From CAYRHN01 sp964424115 (GTDB taxonomy: Bacteria; Chloroflexota; Anaerolineae; Anaerolineales; Anaerolineaceae), in assembly GCA_964424115.1 (NCBI GenBank), contig CAYRHN010000001.1, forward strand, positions 62,001 to 126,000: a stretch of 64,000 bases of DNA, in the 5' to 3' direction. Below the pieces are notes generated by a model that saw nothing but the letters and a program-made list of their open reading frames with translations, made no database searches and was not told where the DNA came from. Position 1 is the first letter of the stretch. Each line of letters starts with the position of its first letter. Positions 18,930-26,018 of this stretch are shown here, piece after piece. The position numbers were made by a program, and so were the translations under genes.

Positions 18930-19601
18930 TCAATGGGTTGAATCGGGAAAGATAGGGGTGGGGTCGCCGAGGATGGGCTTGGGGTGGGTGATCCAGATAT
19001 CCACCATGGAAACCAGGGTGGCAGGTAATTCGCGCAGGTGCCAGAAACCGTGCGAGGCGATGGAGTAAGCGCGGCGGTCGGAAAGCACCCCGACGGAATT
19101 GACGCCCAGGGCATTGCAGGTGAGCAAGGCGCGCGGCATGTGAAAACGCTGGGTGACCAGGATGGCATCAGAGATGCCGAAAATATATTTTGCGCGATAG
19201 CAGGTATCATACGTGCGCTGGCCGGCGTAGTCGATGACAATATCCTGCTCCGGTACGCCTAATTGGAGCGCATAATCGCGCATGGCAGCCGGTTCATTGT
19301 AATTGTCTGCGATGTTGTCGCCGCTCATCAGCAACTTTTGCACCTTACCGGACTGGTACAATTCCACGGCGGTTGCGACCCGGTCGCGGAGAACCGGCGT
19401 TGGAGAGCCGTCGCGGTAAAGGCCGGCGCCGAAAATGATCGCTACCGGTTTGGCCGGAATATCCGGCAAGGTGGAGGAGGCAAAGGTGAGCGAACCAGCG
19501 TAGATCTCGGTGATCGTACGCGGGACGGCCAGGACAAGGAAAGCGGCCAGGATTAGCCAGAACATAACACGCAAAAACCTGCGGAGGGATCGTTTGAACA
19601 T
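18930..19601 (-). CDS. SanA/YdcF-type DUF218 membrane protein
   Basis: A 223-residue protein with one N-terminal transmembrane segment (about 9-27) after a basic stretch, then a DUF218 domain. The family landmarks are the AIIFGAGLYRDGSPTPVL loop (about 54-71), MSGDN near residue 92, E-A-x-x-M-R-D-Y and QRFHMPRAL near residue 150. SanA of E. coli affects envelope barrier function at high temperature; YdcF binds S-adenosylmethionine. Which applies here is unknown. It faces outside the membrane by topology and lies directly upstream of the HD hydrolase gene. Confidence 0.8.
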   Translation of the reverse strand: MFKRSLRRFLRVMFWLILAAFLVLAVPRTITEIYAGSLTFASSTLPDIPAKPVAIIFGAGLYRDGSPTPVLRDRVATAVELYQSGKVQKLLMSGDNIADNYNEPAAMRDYALQLGVPEQDIVIDYAGQRTYDTCYRAKYIFGISDAILVTQRFHMPRALLTCNALGVNSVGVLSDRRAYSIASHGFWHLRELPATLVSMVDIWITHPKPILGDPTPIFPDSTH

Positions 19602-19623
19602 GGCGGAAATTGTACCATGATGC

Positions 19624-20658
19624 TTACTTGCCGATCAAATCGCGCGTATTGCGGCCAGTGAGTGTAATGAGTTCGCGGAAGCGTTGGTAGAAGGAATCGT
19701 CAATGCTTTTAAGATCCTGGATCTCATATTCGTTAGCGGTGGTGAGCAGCTGCCGCCCATCCTCTGACTTTGAGAGATCCTGGAGGGCAAATTCGATGCT
19801 GGCTTCGATATTGGAAGGTACATCCGGCAGGAAGGCCAGACCGAGGTTTGGAATGACCGGATCGCTGCGCCAGATGATCGGGACGCGTTGAATGGCATCG
19901 GTCAGGTCTCCTTGCACCAGAGAGGAGGTGCGAGGGTCGCCGGAAATGGCAAATGTGGCGCCGAAATCGCAGATGCCTGTGATGTAAAGGGCGCGCACGA
20001 TGCCCGTGTGGCTGCGCAGGTAAAGCGGCTCGGCCCAATCCACATGGTTCTCGGCCAGAATGGCGGTGGGAATGAGGAAGCCGGAAATGGAGTCAGGATC
20101 GATGAGACAGGGGATCTTTCCGGAAAATTGAGAGAGGGCGGTCAATGCGTCGGCAGCGTTTTGCCCCTGGAGCGGATCAAAGTATATTTGAAGGCCGCTG
20201 TTAGCGTTGGCGAGGAATTGCACTCCGTATTCATATACCCCAAAATGATTGCTTATCAGGCGGGCATCGGCAAAACCATGCTCATTGGCATAAAGGTAGG
20301 TGGCGGGTGGAAGCCAGGCAAGGTGGATGCGGCCGTTGCGCATTTCTTCGATCAGGGCATCATAGGTGGCAAACAAACGGGCGCGCACGGCATAGCCGGT
20401 TTGTTCGGACACCATGCGAGCAATCTCATCCGCAGCAGACAGGGCCTCTTGAGAAGTGCTTCCTGCAATACCCATCACGAGCGGGTTGCCGGGGTCGCCC
20501 AGAGGTGCGGGGGTGCTGGCGGCTGTGGGGTGGGGTGTGGCAGAGGCCTGGGAGGGAGCGGGTGTCTGGGTGGGCGCAGCAGCCTGACAGGCCAGGGCAG
20601 AAAAAAGCCAGGAAATAGCAACCAGAAGGAAAAGCGGGTGTTTAAGTATATGCTTCAT
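19624..20658 (-). CDS. PhnD-like substrate-binding lipoprotein
   Basis: A 344-residue lipoprotein: signal peptide with lipobox ALAC ending at Cys24, a linker of Pro, Thr, Ala and Ser to about residue 55, then a type 2 periplasmic binding fold of the PhnD/phosphate-phosphonate group (MGIAGSTSQEALSAADEIA, later GRIHLAWLPPATYLY and SNHFGVYEYGVQFL). It would bind an anionic or other small ligand outside the membrane and pass it to a transporter or sensor kinase. No permease or ATPase gene is adjacent, so it is an orphan binding protein. The ligand cannot be inferred. Confidence 0.8.
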   Translation of the reverse strand: MKHILKHPLFLLVAISWLFSALACQAAAPTQTPAPSQASATPHPTAASTPAPLGDPGNPLVMGIAGSTSQEALSAADEIARMVSEQTGYAVRARLFATYDALIEEMRNGRIHLAWLPPATYLYANEHGFADARLISNHFGVYEYGVQFLANANSGLQIYFDPLQGQNAADALTALSQFSGKIPCLIDPDSISGFLIPTAILAENHVDWAEPLYLRSHTGIVRALYITGICDFGATFAISGDPRTSSLVQGDLTDAIQRVPIIWRSDPVIPNLGLAFLPDVPSNIEASIEFALQDLSKSEDGRQLLTTANEYEIQDLKSIDDSFYQRFRELITLTGRNTRDLIGK

Positions 20659-20681
20659 GATCCACTTATTAATTTTGTTAG

Positions 20682-20708
20682 TTGAAAATTCTTATTTTGA
20701 GATATAAT
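20682..20708 (+). promoter_or_regulatory. Promoter of DUF4230 gene
   Basis: TTGAAA at 20682-20687 and TATAAT at 20703-20708, 15 bases apart, the same geometry as the proximal rpoC promoter. It lies 58 bases before the DUF4230 start, in the divergent gap. Confidence 0.5.
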
Positions 20709-20765
20709 TAATTTCATAGAACAAAAGGACTAGCTTGTCTGGTAAGGAAGGGAAGGTTCGTGTAA

Positions 20766-21473
20766 ATGGGAAAATTGGTTTTAGCGATCGTATTGGTGGG
20801 ATTGATCATTCTGTGCTTGTTGCTCCCGGTGATCATCTATGGGGGATACGGCGAATTCATCAAGAATATCTTTTCTCCGCTAGATGGTATTTTACATCCA
20901 ACCGCGGTTTTTAATGTGGATTCGCCCGCCATCATCCACCAGGTGAAAGCTCTGGCGAGGCTGGAAACGATCCAATACACTGTGGAGAAGGTAATCACGG
21001 CCGAAGTGGGGCAGGGCGACCTGGGCTTTCTGTTTGGAGACCGGCTGCTGCTGGTGGCGCATGGGGTGGTGATCGGCGGAGTGGACTTGAGCCTGATGAA
21101 CGAAAGCGACATCAGCGTGGAAGGTAATGTGGCAACGGTGCGGCTGCCGCGAGCGGAAGTCTTCACCGCCACGCTGGATAATGCCAAATCCTATGTGTAT
21201 GACCGGGATACCGGGATCCTTACACACGGCGATTATACGCTGGAATCGCGCGCCCGGCAGGTGGCGGAAAATGAGATATTGAAAGCGGCATTAGAAGATG
21301 GGATCCTGAACCTGGCCCAGCAGAATGCGGAACATTATTTGCGCAGCCTGCTGCTGGGGCTGGGTTTCACGGATGTGGTATTCCTGGAGCCGTTCACGCC
21401 AACGCCTGGATCTACGCAAATGCCGACATTTACCGCCGTGCCAATGATGACTGAAACCCCGGCGGCTCCGTAG
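20766..21473 (+). CDS. DUF4230 membrane-anchored protein
   Basis: A 235-residue protein with one N-terminal transmembrane helix (about 4-26), a DUF4230-type domain (the ARLETIQYTVEKVI segment near residue 62, then GDRLLLVAHGVVIGGVDLS near 91) and a C-terminal Pro/Thr-rich tail. The domain is predicted to lie outside the cytoplasm. It is divergent from the PhnD-like gene and convergent with the LipM-like gene, whose 3' end is only 8 bases away. Function unknown. Confidence 0.75.
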   Translation: MGKLVLAIVLVGLIILCLLLPVIIYGGYGEFIKNIFSPLDGILHPTAVFNVDSPAIIHQVKALARLETIQYTVEKVITAEVGQGDLGFLFGDRLLLVAHGVVIGGVDLSLMNESDISVEGNVATVRLPRAEVFTATLDNAKSYVYDRDTGILTHGDYTLESRARQVAENEILKAALEDGILNLAQQNAEHYLRSLLLGLGFTDVVFLEPFTPTPGSTQMPTFTAVPMMTETPAAP

Positions 21474-21481
21474 CGGCAGGA

Positions 21482-22309
21482 TTATAAACGATTGGTCCAC
21501 AGCGGGCTGGCGTATTTTGATGCGCACAGTTCAAATGCCCGCGCCTCTTCGGCAGGGGAGAGATCGGATTCCTCGAACTGAAGGTCAAAGGTCTCCATGA
21601 AGGCCTGCTGAAATGCGCGGGCGGCTGTCTGCCAGGAGATGCGGCAGCCCAGCACCTGTTCGAGGGTGGCGGCATGCTCAAGCAAGCGCAGCGCGGCATC
21701 CTGGCGGTCCGATTCGGAAGGGAAGGCCAGGGCGCGGGTGATGCGGGCCAGGTCGCCGTGAAGAGGGAGAGAACCGTGCTGTAAGACACCCTGGAGCCGG
21801 CGCGATTGGGCGGAACCGATCAATTTCTTGCCGCCAGCAGTGATCTCATAATTGGAGGGAGTTTCAAAGCAAACCGGACCGGGCGGGGGGGCCTGGGGAT
21901 AGGAGCGGTCAGCGCTGGCCCGAAGGCCAAGAATGGTGAGGGCGCGCAGTAAGGCGGCGGAAAGGCGGCAATAGCTATCCAACACACTGCCGGCGACGAG
22001 AGGGTTATCCTGGGGGGCTATGACAGCGTAGGTAAGTTCATCGGTATGGAGGATAGCGCGGCCACCGGTGGGTCGGCGGACGATCTGCCAGCCGAGATGA
22101 TCGAGCGCCTGGGGGAGGACATCAGATAAATTTTGCGCGTAGCCGAGGGAAAGGCAAGGCGGTTGCCAGGCGTAAAGGCGCAGGGTGGGAGGGCTAATTT
22201 TCTGCGCGGAAAATTCCAACACCGCTTCATCCACGGCCATGTTCCAGGAACCGCTTTGACCAAGGGGGTGAAAAATAATTCTCCAGTGAGGGGGGGAAGA
22301 GATAGACAT
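21482..22309 (-). CDS. LipM/LplA-family lipoyl or octanoyl transferase
   Basis: A 275-residue BPL/LplA/LipB-fold protein for protein lipoylation. It has RRPTGGRA at 78-85, the catalytic-type Lys in GGKKLIGSAQSR at 159-170, and a Cys147 in PVCFETPSNYE. The Cys matches the active-site cysteine of LipM octanoyltransferases of Bacillus, so an octanoyl-ACP-dependent role is more likely than an ATP-dependent ligase. Its presence fits the glycine-cleavage T domain encoded at 32-35 kb, because GcvH needs lipoylation. It is transcribed toward the DUF4230 gene. Confidence 0.85.
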   Translation of the reverse strand: MSISSPPHWRIIFHPLGQSGSWNMAVDEAVLEFSAQKISPPTLRLYAWQPPCLSLGYAQNLSDVLPQALDHLGWQIVRRPTGGRAILHTDELTYAVIAPQDNPLVAGSVLDSYCRLSAALLRALTILGLRASADRSYPQAPPPGPVCFETPSNYEITAGGKKLIGSAQSRRLQGVLQHGSLPLHGDLARITRALAFPSESDRQDAALRLLEHAATLEQVLGCRISWQTAARAFQQAFMETFDLQFEESDLSPAEEARAFELCASKYASPLWTNRL

Positions 22310-22458
22310 GAATGAATTATATCGTTAGATGGATTTCTTAACCTTAAAAACTTAAACCTGGGGGATTACTCTCTAGAATATTGACTCGGAAAGGTATATA
22401 ATAGGTCTAATTTTGGACAAGTATTCTGGGATTGAATGGGTGATGATAAGTCGACAGA

Positions 22459-22476
22459 AAAAACGCTAGCATTTTT
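22459..22476. promoter_or_regulatory. Candidate LacI-type operator of sugar-uptake operon
   Basis: An imperfect palindrome with AAAAA / TTTTT arms around GCTAGC, with one mismatch pair. It overlaps the position of the -35 hexamer of the promoter just downstream, where a repressor would block polymerase. The regulator is not in the window. Inferred from symmetry and position only. Confidence 0.35.
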
Positions 22477-22495
22477 GATGTCCATGTGTTACAAT
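22467..22495 (+). promoter_or_regulatory. Promoter of sugar-uptake operon
   Basis: An extended -10, TGT-TACAAT at 22487-22495, leads to a leader of about 65 bases. The -35 at 22467-22472 (TAGCAT) is poor. A second candidate, TTGACT at 22381 with TATAAT at 22397, has a spacing of only 10 bases and is less likely. Confidence 0.45.
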
Positions 22496-22567
22496 TCAAT
22501 CCGGACGACTTTGTCCAAACAAATCCCTACATACCACATTTTGTAGAAAGGAAGGAGATTAGAAAAT

Positions 22568-23782
22568 ATGAAGAAGTTCATGCCCTTGATCAGCGTAATC
22601 CTGATCGCCGTCTTCGTTCTGTCGGCTTGCGCCCCTGCGGCCACGCCTACGCCGGAGAATGTCAAGATCACCCTCTGGACCAAGGAAGGTGAGGTTGATG
22701 GTGGTTTGCAGTATGTGCAAGCATTGACCGACGCCTACACTGCTGCGCATCCGAATGTGACCTTCGAAGTGGTCAACAAGGATGTTGAGACCCTGCGCGA
22801 GGATTTCCAGACCTCCAGCCTGGCCGGCTCTGCGCCTGACCTGCTGTGGACGGTTAGCGATCACGCTGGTCCGTTCGTTGTGGCTGATTTGATTCAGCCC
22901 GTTGACGGCCTGGTTGACCTGACCAAGTACGTCGAATCGGTCAAGATGAACGACAAGACCTGGGCGGTTCCGATCTCGAGCGGCAACCACCTGATGCTCC
23001 TGTACAACAAGGACATCATTGCCAATCCCCCCAAGGACACCGATGAACTGTTCGCCCTGGCCGGCACTTTCGGCGCCGACGTTTATCCGCTGGTCTTCAA
23101 CCAGACTGAACCCTTCTGGCTCGCTCCCTTCCTGGGCGGTTTCGGTGGCCAGGTCTTCGCCGCTGACGGCGTGACCCCCACCCTGAACACTCAGGCCATG
23201 ATCGATACCCTTCAATTCATGTCCGATCTGAAGACCAAGGGCATCATCCCCGCCGAAGGCGATTACAACACCTCCGACACCCTCTTCAAAGAGGGCAAGG
23301 CTGCCATGATCATCAATGGCGACTGGTCGCTGGGTGGTTATCAGGAAGCCCTGGGCGACAAGCTCGGTGTTGCTCCGATCCCCATGATCAAAGCCACTGG
23401 CAAGTACCCGGCTCCTATGACCTCCGGTGTGTACTTCATGGTCCCCAAGGCCGTGACCGGCGCCAAGCTGGAAGCCATCAAGGACTTCATGGTGTTCGCA
23501 ACCAACGATGCCAACCAACTCGACATGGTTGACAAGCTGAAGAGACTGCCCGCTCTGAAGACCGCGCTGGCCAACGAGAAGATCACAAGCGATCCGATCC
23601 TGGCCGCCTCCGCCCAGCAGATGAGCTATGGCACCCCGATGCCGACCGTGGTTGAGATGCGCTGCAACTGGGACTCGATGAAACCCGAACTGATCGCAGT
23701 TCTGGGCGGCACCGAAACCCCGGCTGACGCCGCTGCTAAGATGCAGACCTCCGCCGAAGCCTGCATCAAGGCCCAGCAGTAA
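22568..23782 (+). CDS. Maltose-type ABC transporter sugar-binding lipoprotein
   Basis: A 404-residue family 1 extracellular solute-binding protein. The signal peptide ends in LSAC with lipid-modified Cys21, followed by a short PTP linker and the MalE-like fold (ITLWTKEGEVDGG, later TSSLAGSAPDLLW and MLLYNKDI). It captures an oligosaccharide, probably a maltodextrin given the GH57 glucanase downstream. A strong AAGGAAGGAG site precedes the ATG. Its codon choice favours C-ending codons far more than flanking genes, which suggests high expression. A strong terminator right after it would leave the permeases at lower level. Confidence 0.93.
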   Translation: MKKFMPLISVILIAVFVLSACAPAATPTPENVKITLWTKEGEVDGGLQYVQALTDAYTAAHPNVTFEVVNKDVETLREDFQTSSLAGSAPDLLWTVSDHAGPFVVADLIQPVDGLVDLTKYVESVKMNDKTWAVPISSGNHLMLLYNKDIIANPPKDTDELFALAGTFGADVYPLVFNQTEPFWLAPFLGGFGGQVFAADGVTPTLNTQAMIDTLQFMSDLKTKGIIPAEGDYNTSDTLFKEGKAAMIINGDWSLGGYQEALGDKLGVAPIPMIKATGKYPAPMTSGVYFMVPKAVTGAKLEAIKDFMVFATNDANQLDMVDKLKRLPALKTALANEKITSDPILAASAQQMSYGTPMPTVVEMRCNWDSMKPELIAVLGGTETPADAAAKMQTSAEACIKAQQ

Positions 23783-23800
23783 GATTTTTCTGGTTCGTGA

Positions 23801-23835
23801 AACCAGGGGATGGGACCCCATCCCCTGGTTTTTTC
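23801..23835 (+). terminator. Terminator after the binding-protein gene
   Basis: AACCAGGGGATGGG pairs with CCCATCCCCTGGTT across a two-base centre, followed by TTTTTT. Placed between binding protein and permease genes, it probably allows partial read-through so that the binding protein is made in excess. Confidence 0.92.
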
Positions 23836-23916
23836 TAAGTAAGCGCAAGTAAAAAATTCCCTGTTCTAGCTCTCAATCTCGCCAACTCCATAACGTCATT
23901 TCAGGAGGAAAGCCTT

Positions 23917-24921
23917 ATGATTGATTTTAATCAAGTCATGACAAGCCTGGGGGAGATTGGCTCCACGGTTCTGTTCATATTTATCATCACCGTTGTCTTA
24001 GAGGGGCTGTTATACTTACTCCTGGTAAAACTATTAAAGTACAAACACGCCCTGGCCTTCATGCTTCTGGCTCCAGCCGCGATTGGTTTGATCCTGCTGG
24101 TTGTGTATCCCTTGATTTGGGAGCTCAATTTGTCATTCACAAATATGAGTCTCCGCCATTTCCAACAATGGGATTACATTGGTTTTGATCAATACGTGCG
24201 GGTCTTTACACAGCCGGTTTTGAAGTCAATGGGCTTTTTCCAACTTCTGGGCCAAACGGTACTGTGGACTTTCATCAACATATTCTTCCATGTTGTGTTT
24301 GGCATGGTCCTGGCCTTGCTGCTGAACCGCAAGATGAAATTGCGCGGTTTGTACCGCATGATCCTGATCCTGCCGTGGGCTATGCCGCAGGTCATCGCAG
24401 TCCTGGCCTGGCGTGGTGAATTCAACACCGAATATGGCTTCATCAATGTGATGCTAAAAGGGCTTGGGGTGACGCCAGTCTCCTGGCTGACCGATCCAAC
24501 GGCTAACTTTGCAGCCATGTGCATTGTAAACATCTGGTTAGGTATTCCATTCATGATGGTGATCTTCCTGGGCGGTCTGCAAAGCATCGCCGGGGATTAC
24601 TATGAAGCTGCCGAAATGGACGGCGCGAATAGCTGGCAGCAGTTCTGGACGGTAACCATGCCGTTGATGCGCCCGGTGATCACACCGGCGGTGATCCTGG
24701 GTACGGTTTGGACGTTTAACAACTTCAACGTACCCTTCTTCATAAACCAAAATGAATTGGAAACCTCCGATATCCTGGTGACCGCTTTGTTCCGCTCAGC
24801 CTTCCAGTACAACCAATATGGTTTTGCGGCAGCCTTCGCATTCGTCAACTTTGCGATTCTGCTGCTATATTCAGTCTGGTACTTGCGTGTCACGGGTGGA
24901 CTGAAAGGAGCTTACGACTAA
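23917..24921 (+). CDS. Sugar ABC transporter permease, MalF-like
   Basis: A 334-residue inner-membrane permease with about seven hydrophobic helices. The EAA loop that contacts the ATPase reads YYEAAEMDGANSWQQFWTV (about residues 229-247), with the conserved EAA and G. An AGGAGG site precedes the ATG at 23917. Its stop overlaps the start of the next permease gene (TAATG), so the two are translationally coupled. The first 50 residues include an extra N-terminal helix compared with minimal family members. Confidence 0.93.
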   Translation: MIDFNQVMTSLGEIGSTVLFIFIITVVLEGLLYLLLVKLLKYKHALAFMLLAPAAIGLILLVVYPLIWELNLSFTNMSLRHFQQWDYIGFDQYVRVFTQPVLKSMGFFQLLGQTVLWTFINIFFHVVFGMVLALLLNRKMKLRGLYRMILILPWAMPQVIAVLAWRGEFNTEYGFINVMLKGLGVTPVSWLTDPTANFAAMCIVNIWLGIPFMMVIFLGGLQSIAGDYYEAAEMDGANSWQQFWTVTMPLMRPVITPAVILGTVWTFNNFNVPFFINQNELETSDILVTALFRSAFQYNQYGFAAAFAFVNFAILLLYSVWYLRVTGGLKGAYD

Positions 24922-25814
24922 TGAACCAAAACACTCCTATGGTCACTTCTCCAAAGCGGAAGTCATTCTTTGCTGGTGGACGAGAAGACAGCGGATTCAA
25001 ACGTCTGTTGATTCACATTGTGTTGATCTTCTTCTGCGTCGTCTCGGTGTACCCGGTCTTGCGCGTGTTCAGCGTTTCCTTGCGGCCTGGTAACCGCCTT
25101 CTTTCCACCGACCTGTCGATCATTCCTGCGGATGCGACCTTTGAGGCGTATCGCGTGGTGCTGGTCGAAAAGCCGTTCTTGCAGTGGATCTGGAACTCGC
25201 TGGCGATCACAGTTGCGACGGCCATTATCGGTGTGATTCTGGCGGCTACCTCAGCTTATGCGTTCTCCCGGTTCAAATTCCCTGGCCGAGGGGTAGGATT
25301 AACCTTCCTGCTAACAACGCAGATGATACCGGCCTCGATGTTATTGGTGCCGCTATATATCCTGGCAGTGCAATTGGGATTGGTGGGCACTTATCGAGGC
25401 CTGGTGATCGCTTTCTCCGTCACGGCGGTGCCGTTTAGCGTCTGGATCCTCAAGGGGTATTACGATACCATCCCGATGGACTTGGAGGAAGCGGCGCGCA
25501 TCGACGGTTGTTCGCCATTGGAAGCCTTCTGGAGGATCCTGCTGCCGCTCTCCACTCCGGCCCTGGCGATCGTGTTCCTGTTCAACTTCACCTCTGCCTG
25601 GAATGACTACCTGCTCTCGCGCATTATCCTGGCTGAAAAAGAGGCGCTGTTGACCTGGCCGCTGGGGTTGACCCGCTTGCAGGGACAATTCCAGACGGAA
25701 TGGGGCCAGTTCTCTGCGGCTTCGATCATGGTGATGATCCCGGTGATGGCGTTGTTCCTGTATACATCCAAGTACTTGATCTCTGGCCTGACCCTGGGCA
25801 GTGTGAAGGGCTAG
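24921..25814 (+). CDS. Sugar ABC transporter permease, MalG-like
   Basis: A 297-residue second permease with six predicted helices; the EAA loop is LEEAARIDGCSPLEAFWRI (about residues 189-207). It would form a heterodimer with the preceding MalF-like protein. No ATP-binding subunit gene follows, so the pair probably uses a shared MsmX-type ATPase encoded elsewhere. The first 35 residues are a polar cytoplasmic tail. Confidence 0.93.
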   Translation: MNQNTPMVTSPKRKSFFAGGREDSGFKRLLIHIVLIFFCVVSVYPVLRVFSVSLRPGNRLLSTDLSIIPADATFEAYRVVLVEKPFLQWIWNSLAITVATAIIGVILAATSAYAFSRFKFPGRGVGLTFLLTTQMIPASMLLVPLYILAVQLGLVGTYRGLVIAFSVTAVPFSVWILKGYYDTIPMDLEEAARIDGCSPLEAFWRILLPLSTPALAIVFLFNFTSAWNDYLLSRIILAEKEALLTWPLGLTRLQGQFQTEWGQFSAASIMVMIPVMALFLYTSKYLISGLTLGSVKG

Positions 25815-25846
25815 TCTCTGGAAGTGTTCTGTTAGTCGATATCCTT

Positions 25847-25904
25847 GAAGCCCGAGGGATGAGGCTGGCGCCGCCTGGCGAAAAGCATCAACCCCTCGGG
25901 CTTC
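25847..25904 (+). terminator. GC-rich stem-loop after the permease genes
   Basis: GAAGCCCGAGGG pairs with CCCTCGGGCTTC across a 34-base loop. There is no T-run downstream, so it may be a weak terminator, an mRNA 3' stabiliser or a processed RNA structure. Confidence 0.4.
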
Positions 25905-25943
25905 AGTGTGCCTGGAGCGGGTTCTTACGCCAACTTGCCCGGG

Positions 25944-25952
25944 TGATATAAT
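25944..25952 (+). promoter_or_regulatory. Extended -10 promoter element of GH57 gene
   Basis: TGA-TATAAT, 67 bases before the GH57 start, gives the glucanase its own promoter in addition to possible read-through from the permease genes. Confidence 0.5.
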
Positions 25953-26018
25953 ACAAACAATGGACCTGTTCGTAATTTGAAAACCCTAGCAACCTATTGA
26001 AGATGTAAGGAGGAGATA

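Noticed and set aside
22412..22519. Inverted repeat TTTGGACAA / TTGTCCAAA 90 bases apart
   Set aside because: The arms are 9 bases and far apart, and other local pairings compete. Not enough to call a regulatory structure.
22559..23848. 429-codon open frame opposite the sugar-binding protein gene
   Set aside because: Glycine/His-rich antisense translation with no domain; the plus-strand gene has a lipobox, ribosome site and family motifs.
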